A DNA stretch of 64,000 bases from Demequina oxidasica (GTDB lineage Bacteria > Actinomycetota > Actinomycetes > Actinomycetales > Demequinaceae): positions 1,083,322 to 1,147,321 of the forward strand of contig NZ_BBRE01000001.1 of assembly GCF_000975115.1 (NCBI RefSeq), written 5' to 3'. A program made the translations under genes and the position numbers. How positions within the stretch are numbered: position 1 is the stretch's first letter; the number at the start of each line of letters is the position of its first letter. The notes beneath the pieces were generated by a model. It did no database searches, was not told where the DNA came from, and worked only from the letters and a program-made list of their open reading frames with translations. Below are positions 17,277-27,526 of this stretch, one piece after another.

Positions 17277-18608
17277 ATGTCGTTACCTCGAGATCTCCGC
17301 ACGCTGTGGCACTCGCGTGGGTTCCGAAGGCTCACCTACACCCGGGCGTTATCGCAGGCAGGCGACGGCATGTTCCAGGTGGGCATTGCGACTGCGTTCT
17401 TCTTTGATCCCACTCAGGCGGCGACGGCGCGCGATATCGCGATCGGGTTCATCGTCCTGCTTGCGCCCTTCACGCTGGTCGGCCCCTTCGTGGGTCCGCT
17501 CATTGATCGGTGGCAGCGCCAGCGCATATTGCTGGTGGGAAACCTAGTCCGGCTCGCGCTGGTGGTGGCTATCTGTGCCGTGTTGTTAGTGGACGCCGAC
17601 GGCTCCAAGTGGGCGCTGTACACGTTGGCCCTGCTCGCGTTATCCGTGAACCGCTTCCTGAACGCCGCGATGACCGCGGGTATCCCCAAAGTAGTCGAGC
17701 CCCACGAACTGCTCGCGGCCAACTCGATCATGCCCACGCTCGGCACCATTGCCTCGGCCATTGGGGCCGCCGCCGGAGGCATTGCCACCATCATCGCTCC
17801 ATCGGCAACCGACGCCAATCTCGCCCTGGCCGCGCTTGCTGGCTCCACCATCGGCTTCGCGGGTGCCGCGTGGGTCGTCACGGGCCTCGGTCGACGCGAG
17901 CTCGGCCCGGACCACCCCCTCGAGTCGCTCCACTTGGTGCAGCAAGTCCGTAGCCTCGGCCACGAATTGCGCGGGGGCGTCAAGTACCTTCACGCGCGGG
18001 TTACTCCCTTCCAAGGGCTCGGCGTCATGGCAGCCCAACGGCTTCTTTACGGAGTCATGTTCGTGGCGGCAATCCTCATCTCGCGCAACGTGCTCGGGGA
18101 CCCCGACCATCCAGAGCAGGCCATCCAGAAATTTACGCTGGTGCTTGGCTTTGCCGCCGTGGGCTTCTTTGCCGCCGCCGTGATCACGCCCTCGATCGTG
18201 GACCGCATGGCACCGCAACAGTGGATTGTTCTCTCGCTGATCATTGGCGCGGTGGGCCAGGCCGTCTTTGCCATCTCCTCCGAGCCATGGACGTTGTTCA
18301 CGGCGACCATCGTCGTGAGCTACGCCGTGCAAGCCGCGAAGATCGCAGTCGACACCATCGTCCAGCGCGACACGGACGATGCGGTGCGCGGCCGGGCCTT
18401 CACGCTGTACGACATGGCCTTCAACGTGGCGTTCATTCTGGCGGCCGTCGTGGGCGCCATGGTGCTCCCCGACTCGGGTTACTCGCGACCGGTGATCTTT
18501 GTGCTGGTGGCCTCCTACCTGGCGGTGGCAGCCCTGTACTCGCGCGCTCCCAGGGAGCCGATGCCGGCGCCGGTTCCGGCGCAATCTACGAAGTCGCTGA
18601 CCAACTGA
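17277..18608 (+). CDS. MFS transporter
   Basis: A 443-residue membrane protein with about 12 hydrophobic segments. The loop VGPLIDRWQRQRILLVGNLVRL after the second pair of helices is the MFS motif A region (G..DR..RR). The layout resembles drug-efflux MFS proteins of the Bcr/EntS-like group, but the substrate cannot be told. A -10-like TAGGGT lies seven bases before the ATG and no ribosome site is seen, so it may be leaderless. It stands alone between the DUF805 set and the convergent CCA transferase gene. Confidence 0.88.
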   Translation: MSLPRDLRTLWHSRGFRRLTYTRALSQAGDGMFQVGIATAFFFDPTQAATARDIAIGFIVLLAPFTLVGPFVGPLIDRWQRQRILLVGNLVRLALVVAICAVLLVDADGSKWALYTLALLALSVNRFLNAAMTAGIPKVVEPHELLAANSIMPTLGTIASAIGAAAGGIATIIAPSATDANLALAALAGSTIGFAGAAWVVTGLGRRELGPDHPLESLHLVQQVRSLGHELRGGVKYLHARVTPFQGLGVMAAQRLLYGVMFVAAILISRNVLGDPDHPEQAIQKFTLVLGFAAVGFFAAAVITPSIVDRMAPQQWIVLSLIIGAVGQAVFAISSEPWTLFTATIVVSYAVQAAKIAVDTIVQRDTDDAVRGRAFTLYDMAFNVAFILAAVVGAMVLPDSGYSRPVIFVLVASYLAVAALYSRAPREPMPAPVPAQSTKSLTN

Positions 18609-18683
18609 CGTACTCCGCTGGCATCTCGCGTCGCACGGTTGGGCGGGGTCAGGACGACGGGCGGCCGCTGCCGCAGCGTCACC

Positions 18684-20162
18684 TCAGGAGCGCTCGGCCC
18701 ACCATGTCAACAGTGCGTCACGCGCGCGCTCGTCCCCGAGTGGACCGTGCTCCATGCGCAGCTCGAGCATGTGCTTGTACGCCTGACCCACCTCGCGCCC
18801 GGGGGAAATGCCAAGAATCTCCATGATCTGCGTGCCATCGAGGTCTGGGCGAATCGAGTCGACCTCCTCGCGCTCGCGAAGGTCCGCGATGCGCTGTTCC
18901 AGGTCGTCATAGGCGAATGACAGCCGGTCTGCCTTGCGCCGGTTGCGGGTGGTGACGTCCGCGCGGGTAAGCCGGTGCAGCCGCTCCAGTTGCGCGCCAG
19001 CGTCCGTCACGTAGCGCCGCACGGCCGAGTCTGACCAGCGCGCGTCGCCGTAGCCGTGGAAGCGCAAGTGCAACTCCACTAGGTGGGTGACAGCCTTGGT
19101 GGTGTCCTTGTCAAACCTCAGCGCCTTCATCCGCTTGGCGGTGAGCTTGGCGCCCACCACCTCGTGATGGTGGAAACTCACTCCGCCGCCGGCCTCGAGG
19201 CGGCGCGTGGCCGGCTTGCCGATGTCGTGCATCAGCGCGGCCAAGCGCAGGATCAGGTCCGGTGCCGGTACGGCACCGTCAGCGCCGGTCTCGAGGTCGA
19301 TGGCCTGCTCCACCACCGTCAGTGTGTGCTCGTAGACGTCCTTGTGGTGATGGTGCTCGTCGATCTCGAGTTTCAGCGCCGGCAACTCCGGTAGAACCAC
19401 GGCGGCGAGGCCGGAATCCACGAGCGCTGCCAGCCCCTCGCGCGGGTGAGCACCCCGCAGCAGCTTGCATAGCTCGTCGCGCACTCGCTCCGCAGAGACC
19501 ATCGCGATCCGGTCCGCCATTGCAGTCATCGCCGCGAACGTGGCTGGCTCGATGTCGAAGCCCAACTGGGACGCGAAGCGTGCCCCGCGCATCATGCGCA
19601 GGGGGTCATCGCCAAAGGACACGGCTGGGTCGATCGGCGTTCGGAGCAGACCCCCGGCAAGGTCCTCGAGACCACCGTGCGGGTCGACAAACTCAAGGCT
19701 CGGCACACGGACGGCCATGGAGTTGACCGTGAAATCGCGGCGGGCGAGGTCACCGGCAAGTGAGTCACCAAAGGCGACAACTGGTTTACGGGTCTCGCCG
19801 TCATACGTGTCAGCGCGGTATGTCGTGATCTCCACGTCCACATCACCGCGACGGCCGCCGATCGTGCCGAATTCTCGGCCCATGTCCCAGGTAGCGCGGG
19901 TCCAAGACTTAAGAATCGCCTCGGTCTGGTCCGGTCGCGCGGAGGTCGTGAAGTCCAAGTCCGCGCTCGACCGTCCTAGGAAGGCGTCTCGAACGGGGCC
20001 TCCTACCAGCGCGAGCTCGTGGCCTTGCGCATCGAACAGGTGTGCAAGTTCGAGTACCTCTGCGGGAAGCGCCGCCCACAGACTGACGGCACGCTGTCGT
20101 AGTACGTCGATGCTGACGCGCGCGGCAGAGGCGCCTTCTCGCTTGGGGTGTGGGGTGGTCAC
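18684..20162 (-). CDS. CCA tRNA nucleotidyltransferase
   Basis: Adds or repairs the 3' CCA end of tRNA, needed here because the two tRNA genes in the window lack an encoded CCA. The 492-residue protein has the pol-beta-type head ALVGGPVRDAFLG and DLDFTTSARP with catalytic Asp residues. The arm DPLRMMRGARFASQLGFDIEP follows, and then an HD domain with HHHHKDVYEHTL and LAALMHDIGKP. The HD-fused form (Rv3907c-like) is typical of actinobacteria. GTG start at 20162 with GGGAGA upstream. It is divergent from the Nudix-DUF6049-murJ operon, the conserved order. Confidence 0.94.
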   Translation of the reverse strand: MTTPHPKREGASAARVSIDVLRQRAVSLWAALPAEVLELAHLFDAQGHELALVGGPVRDAFLGRSSADLDFTTSARPDQTEAILKSWTRATWDMGREFGTIGGRRGDVDVEITTYRADTYDGETRKPVVAFGDSLAGDLARRDFTVNSMAVRVPSLEFVDPHGGLEDLAGGLLRTPIDPAVSFGDDPLRMMRGARFASQLGFDIEPATFAAMTAMADRIAMVSAERVRDELCKLLRGAHPREGLAALVDSGLAAVVLPELPALKLEIDEHHHHKDVYEHTLTVVEQAIDLETGADGAVPAPDLILRLAALMHDIGKPATRRLEAGGGVSFHHHEVVGAKLTAKRMKALRFDKDTTKAVTHLVELHLRFHGYGDARWSDSAVRRYVTDAGAQLERLHRLTRADVTTRNRRKADRLSFAYDDLEQRIADLREREEVDSIRPDLDGTQIMEILGISPGREVGQAYKHMLELRMEHGPLGDERARDALLTWWAERS

Positions 20163-20249
20163 GCATCAAGTCTCCCAGAAACGCACGAGCATCACCCGCA
20201 CCGGGCACGGGTGCTACGCCTAACGGCCCACCGTAGTTAGAGTGGGGCC

Positions 20250-20795
20250 ATGTCCATGCGCCCTGTCCCGCGCCCCAGCGGGACCCCTATGCCGCCCGGC
20301 GGTGCGTCGTTGCGCCAACGGCGTGACAGCGCGGCCGGGCGCGCCTCGCACCTCCCGGTGAGCAACGAGACCTCCTCCGGAGGCATCGCGGTGCGCATAG
20401 AAAATGGCGTCGCGGAGGCAGCCTGCATCGGCCGTCGCAACCGCGCCGGCAGGCTCGAGTGGTGCCTACCCAAGGGGCACATCGAGGCCGGAGAGACTCC
20501 GGAGATCGCAGCAGTGCGAGAGATCGCGGAGGAGACCGGAATCGACGCTGAGATCATCCAGCCCCTCGGGACTATTGACTACTGGTTCACTGGGGACGAC
20601 CGTCGCGTCCACAAGGTGGTCCACCACTTCCTCCTCGAGGCTCGCGGCGGTGTCATTACCGTGGAGAACGATCCCGACCACGAGGCCGAGGTAGCGAAAT
20701 GGATCCCCGTGCACGCCCTCGCGAGCGAGCTCGCCTTCCCGAACGAGCGCAAGATGGCGGAGGCTGCCGCCGCCCTGCTTGACGTAGCGGTGTGA
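20250..20795 (+). CDS. Nudix hydrolase, MutT4-like
   Basis: A 181-residue Nudix protein. The Nudix box runs over residues 76-98 as GHIEAGETPEIAAVREIAEETGI in full agreement with Gx5Ex7REUxEExGU, so hydrolase activity is expected. The N-terminal 45 residues are Pro/Arg/Ser-rich. The position next to the CCA transferase and before DUF6049 and murJ matches Rv3908 (MutT4), but the substrate is not shown by sequence. TAGAGT ends seven bases before the ATG, suggesting a leaderless transcript. Its stop overlaps the next start. Confidence 0.92.
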   Translation: MSMRPVPRPSGTPMPPGGASLRQRRDSAAGRASHLPVSNETSSGGIAVRIENGVAEAACIGRRNRAGRLEWCLPKGHIEAGETPEIAAVREIAEETGIDAEIIQPLGTIDYWFTGDDRRVHKVVHHFLLEARGGVITVENDPDHEAEVAKWIPVHALASELAFPNERKMAEAAAALLDVAV

Positions 20796-22834
20796 TGGCG
20801 CTCAACCGCAGCGTGCATCGGCGCGCGCACTTGTCGCCCCGTCTGCTCGCCGGCATCGCCGTCGGCGCGCTCGTGGCCCTCGTGGGAGGATCGGCCGCCA
20901 TCGCCACCCCTGTTGCCGTGGATCCCGAGCCCTCGCCGAGCGCCAGCCCCGCGCCTGAGCCCACCGGAACCGTCGACGACGTCTCCGCCGTGCTCGATAC
21001 CTACGGGCCCTTCGTAGTAGCCGGCGGTCAGTCGCTGTCCGCGAACGTCACTCTCACCAATGCCGCTGACGACCCGGTGCCCGAAGTGGCCGTGAGGCTG
21101 TCGATCACCGAGAGCCCGCTCGACTCGCGCGAGGCGCTCGCCGAATTCTTCGACGATCCGGCGGTGGCTCCAATGCGGGTAATGAAATCCGTCGCGGCCG
21201 GCACCCCCGAGGTGGACGAGGACGATGAGCCGCTACACACCGGCACCCTAAGGCCGAGCAATCCGACGCAGGTCCGCGTGTCCGCCTCCTCCAAGGACCT
21301 CTCGCTCCCGGAAGGAACGGCTGGCGTCTACGGCGTCACGGCATCTTTTACCGTTGGCTCCTCCACGGTTTTCATTGACTCGATGGCGGTCACATGGCTC
21401 GACGCAGATATCGCCGCCCTCCCAGTCACTGCGATCGCCACCATCGCGGGCGCGCCGTCACGGGCCGCCAGCCTGCTCGCGGGAGCGGACGTGGAAGGCG
21501 TCACGTTCGCGGTCGACCCCACCGCGCTGACGGGCGCCAGCACGCTCGACGCGCTTGCAGGACGCGAGACCTACCTCCTGCCCGCGACCAACCCCGACGT
21601 GGCCTCGCTCGCCCATGCGGGGGACACCGACCTGATCGAGTTCGCTCTCGCTGACGCACGGTCTCGCATCTGGACCTCCGTCGCGCAACGACCTTGGCTA
21701 GCCGTGTCCGCAGTCGCAGACAAGTCCGTCGCCGGCTGGGCCAACTCCACTGGCGCAGTTGCCACGCTTTTTGACGACGGGAACGCAACCGAAGTCCCGG
21801 CCTTCGACGAGGCCGATGGCTCGGCTCCCTCCGTTGTTGGCGTTGACGTCGCGGACGAGAAGGACGTTTCGATCCTCGTTCCCGATGCTGCGCTCAGCAA
21901 CCTCGTGGCGAGTTTTAGGCCATCCGACCCCGCCGGTCCCTCCCGGATTGTCGCCGAATCCGCACTGCTCGCGTTCGATGGTGATGGAGTCGCAGGCATC
22001 GTGGTCTCACCTGGACTTGGTTGGACGGTCGTGGATAACGAACCTTCCGCCAATCTGTCCGCGCTGATGTCCGCTCCGTGGGTCACTCACCGTCCACTCA
22101 CCGAAGCACTCGCCAACCCCTCCCCAGGAGTGGCGATTCCCAAGGTTCAGGGCGCGACACAGGACGTCCCCGTCGACAGGGTCGCCGCGCTGAGTGCGCG
22201 TCTGGCGGGCCTTGACCGCCTCGCGCAGACCCTCGACAACCCTTCTGCCATCCTTCAGCCAGACGGCCAGACGCTGCTGGGTGCGGTTTCGTCAGCGTCT
22301 CGTGGAAACACCTCACTGCAGTCAGCTGAGTACGAGTCGGCGATCGCCGAGGTGGACACGACCTTGAGCTCGGTGGGCATTGTCCGCAGCTCCGATGTCA
22401 ATCTCATCGCCACCAGTGGCGAGGTGCCGATCACGATTCACAATGATCTCGCATACGACTCAACCGTGACGGTAGTAATGAGGTCGACGTCTCCCAATCT
22501 GCAGGTGCGGGACCGACCCGTGATCACGGTGCCAGCGGGTGAAGAGGCGACCGCCATGGTGCCGGTGGAGGCCGTCTCCAGTGCGAACGTCTCCCTCAGC
22601 GTCTGGTTAGTCAACGCCGACGGCGACCCCGTCTCCGAGGCCCAGGACTTTACGATGCGGGTGCGCGCCGACTGGGGAAATGCGGCAACTGCCGTCTTCA
22701 CCGGGCTACTGGTGCTGGTGTTGATTGGCGGGGTCATCCGCACTATCCGCCGTGGCCGCAAAGACACCCGCACCGGACCCGGGGAACCCGCTGAGGGCCC
22801 ACACACCGTTGTCGAGGAAGAAACTGATGACTGA
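20792..22834 (+). CDS. DUF6049 secreted/membrane protein
   Basis: A 680-residue protein equivalent in position to Rv3909. The N-terminal region ends in a hydrophobic signal stretch. A large extracytoplasmic part follows, with beta-rich domains and a segment (about 560-610) resembling an Ig-like fold. A single membrane helix near 635-655 precedes a short basic cytoplasmic tail. Start may be GTG at 20792 (four-base overlap with the Nudix gene) or ATG at 20795; the two differ by one residue. It overlaps murJ by eight bases. Function is unknown, but its constant link to murJ suggests a cell-envelope role. Confidence 0.85.
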   Translation: MMALNRSVHRRAHLSPRLLAGIAVGALVALVGGSAAIATPVAVDPEPSPSASPAPEPTGTVDDVSAVLDTYGPFVVAGGQSLSANVTLTNAADDPVPEVAVRLSITESPLDSREALAEFFDDPAVAPMRVMKSVAAGTPEVDEDDEPLHTGTLRPSNPTQVRVSASSKDLSLPEGTAGVYGVTASFTVGSSTVFIDSMAVTWLDADIAALPVTAIATIAGAPSRAASLLAGADVEGVTFAVDPTALTGASTLDALAGRETYLLPATNPDVASLAHAGDTDLIEFALADARSRIWTSVAQRPWLAVSAVADKSVAGWANSTGAVATLFDDGNATEVPAFDEADGSAPSVVGVDVADEKDVSILVPDAALSNLVASFRPSDPAGPSRIVAESALLAFDGDGVAGIVVSPGLGWTVVDNEPSANLSALMSAPWVTHRPLTEALANPSPGVAIPKVQGATQDVPVDRVAALSARLAGLDRLAQTLDNPSAILQPDGQTLLGAVSSASRGNTSLQSAEYESAIAEVDTTLSSVGIVRSSDVNLIATSGEVPITIHNDLAYDSTVTVVMRSTSPNLQVRDRPVITVPAGEEATAMVPVEAVSSANVSLSVWLVNADGDPVSEAQDFTMRVRADWGNAATAVFTGLLVLVLIGGVIRTIRRGRKDTRTGPGEPAEGPHTVVEEETDD

Positions 22835-24560
22835 CGCGCCCGGAGCGATTCCGCCCTCCGACCCGGCGCCTTCTGAACTGCGCGCCAAATCCCTGGGCAA
22901 GAACACCGCAATCATGGCATCGGGAACCCTGGTGTCGCGTGTGCTCGGGCTCGTTCGAAACGCCATGCTAGTCGCAGCCATCGGCGTCAATGTTGGCGTG
23001 GCGGACGCCTACGACATCGCCAACAAGCTTCCCAACACGCTTTACGCGGTCGTGGCCGCGGGCGTTATCAATGCCGCACTAGTGCCTCAGATCCTCAAGG
23101 CCTTTGGCCGCCGCGACGGCAAGCGCACCGTGGACCGCATCCTCACTGTCGGCACGGTCATCTCGCTCGGCGTGACCGTGGTGCTCACCATCGCCGCACC
23201 GCTGCTGGTGATGGCTTACGCGCCCTCCAACTGGTCTCCGGAGCTCATGGCGCTGGCCGTCGCCTTCGCACTGTGGTGCATCCCGCAGTTACTCTTCTAC
23301 GCGATTTACACGCTGTTCGGACAGGTGCTGAACGCCAAGGAGCAGTTCGGCCCGTACATGTGGGCACCTGTAGTGAACAACATCATCGGAATCGTGGGCC
23401 TCGCGGCATACCTGGTGGTCTTTGGGCCGCAAATTAAGGGAGTGCCAGCCCTGACTGGCGATGCCCTCACCATCGCGTGGACGCCCTTCCGTATTGCGCT
23501 CATCGCAGGCGTCGCCACTCTCGGCATCGCCGCCCAAGCGCTGATTCTTATCTGGCCCATGGTTCGCGGCGGGTACCGCTTCGCGTGGGTGTGGCGGGGA
23601 CCCAAGGGGGAGCTATCCGGCGTACGAACCGTCATCTCGTGGGCACTCGGCGCCGTCCTCATCGAGCAGCTCGGCGTGCTGTGGGCTACCCGGGTGGCGG
23701 CCGCCGCCCCAGCGGCTGCCCTCGCGGCTGATCCCAGCACCCCCGCCGGATCAATCGCCGGCAACGCCGCGTACTTTCAGGGCCTACTGATCTATCTCGT
23801 ACCGCACTCGCTCATCACAGTCTCGATCGTCACCGCCCTCACCACCTCGATGTCCCGCCTCTGGGTGGCCCACGACATCACTGGGCTCCGTGCGGAGATC
23901 TCACGTGGCCTGAGGACCATCGGCATCTTCACCATCTTTGCCACCGTCGTCACCATCGCCATCGCTCCATCGATTACCCGTCTGATGAACCCCAGCGCCA
24001 GCCCGGCAGAGGTCACCTCCGTCTCGCAGGTCCTGATAGCGCTCGCGCTGGGGCTCGCCGCGCTGGGCGCGATGGTGCTTATCAAGCGCGTCTACTTCAT
24101 CCTGGAGGACGCCAAGGCGATCTTCATGATTCACATTCCTATGACGGTCGTGCTCATTGGTGTTTCGCTCGCAGTGCGCCAGTACATGGACCCCAAGTGG
24201 TGGGTCGTGGGCGTCGCGCTGGGCCTGAGCCTATCCAACGTCATGGGCGTGCTACTGCGAACCTGGGGCCTACGCAACCGGCTTGGAGGGCTAGATGGGC
24301 GCAACATCATGCGCACCCACGCCAAGGCGTTGGCGGGTGCAGTGCCCGCGGGTCTTGCGGGTTGGGCCCTTACCCTCGTGCTGCCTGATCCCGTTAACAA
24401 CACCGGAGTTGTGGGGTTCGCCGCAGCCGTCACCAACATCGCCGCCAGTGGTTTGCTCATGCTGGTGATCTACGCACTTATCTTGAGAATGCTCCGCACG
24501 CCAGAGCTCGGTGAAGTCATGTCTCCAGTGACTCGGCGGATTTCGCGCCGAGTACGATAG
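22827..24560 (+). CDS. murJ: Lipid II flippase MurJ
   Basis: Flips lipid-linked peptidoglycan precursor to the outer face. The 577-residue protein has about 14 membrane segments and the MurJ opening SGTLVSRVLGLVRNAMLVAAIG followed by ADAYDIANKLPN. I chose ATG at 22827, eight bases inside DUF6049, with GAGGAAG upstream; the frame extends back inside DUF6049 but is not protein-like there. Unlike mycobacterial MviN it ends after the membrane domain and lacks the fused pseudokinase. That domain is encoded separately by the next gene, 32 bases on. Confidence 0.95.
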   Translation: MTDAPGAIPPSDPAPSELRAKSLGKNTAIMASGTLVSRVLGLVRNAMLVAAIGVNVGVADAYDIANKLPNTLYAVVAAGVINAALVPQILKAFGRRDGKRTVDRILTVGTVISLGVTVVLTIAAPLLVMAYAPSNWSPELMALAVAFALWCIPQLLFYAIYTLFGQVLNAKEQFGPYMWAPVVNNIIGIVGLAAYLVVFGPQIKGVPALTGDALTIAWTPFRIALIAGVATLGIAAQALILIWPMVRGGYRFAWVWRGPKGELSGVRTVISWALGAVLIEQLGVLWATRVAAAAPAAALAADPSTPAGSIAGNAAYFQGLLIYLVPHSLITVSIVTALTTSMSRLWVAHDITGLRAEISRGLRTIGIFTIFATVVTIAIAPSITRLMNPSASPAEVTSVSQVLIALALGLAALGAMVLIKRVYFILEDAKAIFMIHIPMTVVLIGVSLAVRQYMDPKWWVVGVALGLSLSNVMGVLLRTWGLRNRLGGLDGRNIMRTHAKALAGAVPAGLAGWALTLVLPDPVNNTGVVGFAAAVTNIAASGLLMLVIYALILRMLRTPELGEVMSPVTRRISRRVR

Positions 24561-24592
24561 TTGCAAGACATATTGGGCTTAAGGGGACATTA

Positions 24593-26017
24593 GTGGTGCA
24601 CATCGGAGCGAGGCTCGCGCGCCGATTCACGCTTCTCACTTCTGAAGACGTGGACGTCCCGGGCCTCGAGCGTTTCACGGCGCATGACAGTCGACTGCAC
24701 CGCAATGTGCGCGTCGATGTCATCACCGCACTCGCACCCTCCGCAGTACGCCAAGCGGCGGCAGCCGCCGCACGTGTGCGCGACCCCCGCCTGCTGCGTG
24801 TCCTCGCCTCCGGGCGCGAGCGAATTGACGAGGAATCCTGGACCTACATGGTCACGGACGTTCCCGAGGGCATGCGATTCGCGGAACTCCTGACACGCCG
24901 GCGAGTCCCTGCCAGAATTGCCGGCACGATCATCGGCGATGCGGCTCGCGCGCTCGAGAAGGCCGCGGATGAGGGGGTCCACCACGGCTACCTTCGATCC
25001 TCTTCAATCTCCGTAGCCAACACCGGCCGGGTGACCGTCTCAGGGCTCGCAGTCGATGGTGAACTCGCCATGCAAGCTGGCGTGGGCCGGGGGGCCAGCG
25101 AGGCGACTGACGCGATGGCGCTCGGCAAGCTCTATCTCGCGGCTGTCACCGGCGTTGACCCAGACTCCGCGACCGAGCGGGATCTGCCATCCGATCTGGG
25201 CGTACGTGGGCGCAAACTCTGCATACACGTGATCGGTGGCACCGGGCCGCTGACTCTCGATTCGGTGTTGCACTCGCTCACTCCCATCGACTCGCGGATC
25301 CTCCGTGATTTCGCCACCTCCGTCCGTGGCATGCCTGCTCTACCCGCCGCGACGCTCGAGATTCAGGCTCGTGAAAAGCGCGCGGATGACGACGCCGCGG
25401 GCATGGGCATCACGGTCGGTGCCGATGCTCTGGACCGCGCGGATCGCGCCACACAGGAGGACTTGGCCGAGGGACGTTCAGATCCTCAGCTCAGTTCCTC
25501 GCTCGCGCGCATCGACGCAAAGTCAAAGTTTGGCCTGGTTTACGACGAAGATGACGCGGATTCCGAAGTCGATGAGGACGACGCTCCCATTTTGCGTGAG
25601 GTGCTCGCGAGCCACCCAGAGGTTGAAGAGCCACTAGGAGCAAACGAGCTCCACGACCTCTACGAGTTCGACGAAATGGTCGAGGTGCAGGACGTCAACA
25701 ACACGACGTCGGTTTGGGAGGCGCTGCTCGAGAGACTGCACCGTCGCTGGCCAGGCTCAGAGACTCTCACCCGTCGCCTAGAGCGCGCGCACGCGCGCGC
25801 CAATCGTGCCGGACCCATCAAGGCCGCACCGATCCTCATTCCCCTATTCGCTATCGCAGTCATCGTGACGACGGTATGGGCCTTCTCGATGCTCAAGACC
25901 CCTCTTGACCCGGAGCTCCTGGGCCCAGACTCGCCTCAGAACACCTATCCGGCCTTTACCCACTCGCCGGAACCGTCACCGTCCGCGTCGGCATCAGATA
26001 AAGCAGACGACGAGTAA
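24593..26017 (+). CDS. Pseudokinase membrane protein partnered with MurJ
   Basis: A 474-residue protein. Residues 1-240 have the outline of a protein kinase but lack a Gly-rich loop and a VAIK lysine. The catalytic HRD loop is degenerate ([11 protein letters not shown]) and DFG is replaced by VSGL. It should therefore be inactive, like the pseudokinase fused to MviN of M. tuberculosis, which docks the phosphopeptide reader FhaA. An acidic linker, one membrane helix at about 410-434 and a short Ser/Pro-rich outer tail follow. GTG start at 24593 with AAGGGG upstream. It lies in the murJ operon. The assignment rests on fold pattern and context. Confidence 0.75.
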   Translation: MVHIGARLARRFTLLTSEDVDVPGLERFTAHDSRLHRNVRVDVITALAPSAVRQAAAAAARVRDPRLLRVLASGRERIDEESWTYMVTDVPEGMRFAELLTRRRVPARIAGTIIGDAARALEKAADEGVHHGYLRSSSISVANTGRVTVSGLAVDGELAMQAGVGRGASEATDAMALGKLYLAAVTGVDPDSATERDLPSDLGVRGRKLCIHVIGGTGPLTLDSVLHSLTPIDSRILRDFATSVRGMPALPAATLEIQAREKRADDDAAGMGITVGADALDRADRATQEDLAEGRSDPQLSSSLARIDAKSKFGLVYDEDDADSEVDEDDAPILREVLASHPEVEEPLGANELHDLYEFDEMVEVQDVNNTTSVWEALLERLHRRWPGSETLTRRLERAHARANRAGPIKAAPILIPLFAIAVIVTTVWAFSMLKTPLDPELLGPDSPQNTYPAFTHSPEPSPSASASDKADDE

Positions 26018-26112
26018 TACGCGGTGCCTCAGAGTCGGGAACACATCCGCATACGCCGCTGTTACGAACTACGGCTATACACTTACCGCCAAACCCAAGC
26101 AAGGAAGTCACT

Positions 26113-27432
26113 GTGAGCGACACCCGCAACGTCATCATCGTCGGATCCGGCCCCGCCGGCTACACGGCCGCCATCTACGCCGCACGCGCCGGACTGGAGC
26201 CCCTCGTGGTCGCCGGTTCCGTCACCGCAGGTGGGGCGCTCATGAACACGACCGAGGTTGAGAACTTCCCCGGCTTCGTCGAGGGGATTCAGGGCCCCGA
26301 GCTCATGGAGACGCTACAGGCGCAGGCCGAGCGCTTTGGCGCCGAAGTTCAGTTTGACGACGTCACCGAGATGTCGCTCGAGGGCGACGTCAAGACCGTC
26401 ACCACCGGAATGGGAAAGACGTTTTCCGCAAAGTCGATCATCCTCTCCACCGGCTCCGCATACCGCGAGCTCGGGCTTGAGGACGAGAAGCGACTCAGCG
26501 GTAAGGGTGTCTCCTGGTGTGCCACGTGCGACGGCTTCTTCTTCCGCGACCAGGAGGTCGTAGTAGTCGGCGGCGGCGACTCTGCCGTCGAAGAAGCCAC
26601 ATTCCTCACGCGCTTCGCCTCCAAGGTCACTCTGGTTCACCGCCGTGGCGAGCTCCGCGCGTCCAAGATCATGGCCGATCGTGCCGCAAATGACCCCAAG
26701 ATCGAGTTCGAGTGGAATTCAGAGGTGGTCGGCATCGAGGGTGGCGACAAGGTCTCCGGAGTCGTCGTTAAGAACGTCGAATCCGGTGAGGAGCGCACCA
26801 TCGCAGCAACCGGATTGTTCGTCGCAATCGGTCACATCCCACGTTCCGAGCTCCTCACGGGCGTCATTGACACGGACGCCGAGGGCTACGTACTCGTCGA
26901 AGGACGCACCACGGCCACCAACGTGGCTGGGGTCTTCGCGGCCGGCGACCTGGTGGACAACCGTTACCGCCAGGCCATCACCGCCGCAGGTTCCGGCTGT
27001 GCCGCTGCCTTGGACGCCCAGCACTACCTGGACGCGCTCGAAGACTCAGCCGTCGCATCGGGCGACGCCGTAGTGGTGGAGAAGGAGGCCCCCGCGGCCG
27101 CCGTTCTCACGGCCCCCGTCGCTGCGTCTGAGGACACGTTCAAGGCCGAGGTGCTCGAGTCCGACATTCCCGTGCTCGTGGACTTCTGGGCGACCTGGTG
27201 CGGCCCGTGCCGCGCTGTGGCGCCCATCCTGGACGAAATCGCTTCCGAGTACGCAGGAAAGGTCAAGATCGTGAAGGTCGACACCGACGCCAACCCGGAA
27301 CTTGCGATGGCGTACGGCGTGACGTCCATCCCCACGCTGAACTTCTTCAAGAACGGCTCGATTGTGAAGTCGGTGACCGGCGCGAAGCCTAAGCCCACGC
27401 TGACGGGTTACATCGACGAGGTCCTCGCGTAG
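26113..27432 (+). CDS. trxB: Thioredoxin reductase-thioredoxin fusion
   Basis: A 439-residue fusion. Residues 1-305 are thioredoxin reductase: FAD site [14 protein letters not shown], redox CATC (Cys136, Cys139), NADPH site [13 protein letters not shown] and the ending [14 protein letters not shown]. An Ala/Val/Glu linker of about 30 residues leads to a complete thioredoxin with WCGPC (Cys363, Cys366) and cis-Pro in TSIPTL. Both halves look active. In most relatives trxB and trxA are adjacent genes; a fusion is known from Mycobacterium leprae. GTG start after AAGGAAG. No sigM or cwlM gene is found beside it. Could feed electrons to the CcdA-type protein at the left edge. Confidence 0.95.
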   Translation: MSDTRNVIIVGSGPAGYTAAIYAARAGLEPLVVAGSVTAGGALMNTTEVENFPGFVEGIQGPELMETLQAQAERFGAEVQFDDVTEMSLEGDVKTVTTGMGKTFSAKSIILSTGSAYRELGLEDEKRLSGKGVSWCATCDGFFFRDQEVVVVGGGDSAVEEATFLTRFASKVTLVHRRGELRASKIMADRAANDPKIEFEWNSEVVGIEGGDKVSGVVVKNVESGEERTIAATGLFVAIGHIPRSELLTGVIDTDAEGYVLVEGRTTATNVAGVFAAGDLVDNRYRQAITAAGSGCAAALDAQHYLDALEDSAVASGDAVVVEKEAPAAAVLTAPVAASEDTFKAEVLESDIPVLVDFWATWCGPCRAVAPILDEIASEYAGKVKIVKVDTDANPELAMAYGVTSIPTLNFFKNGSIVKSVTGAKPKPTLTGYIDEVLA

Positions 27433-27526
27433 GTTTTGGTGCCGCCCGGCGCCATACTGGCGCCTCGACCAACGAGTTCATGCCCGATGCAGTGATGAGT
27501 GGTCTGGGCGTGGGAGACTGACTCGC

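Noticed and set aside
26900-27200. TrxR-Trx fusion as a frameshift artefact
   Set aside because: One continuous frame links both domains through a typical Ala-rich linker, and no start codon with ribosome site is seen before the thioredoxin part.
27448-27464. Terminator after the TrxR-Trx gene
   Set aside because: GGCGCCA-TAC-TGGCGCC is a perfect 7-base stem, but it is short and has no T run, so I did not call it.
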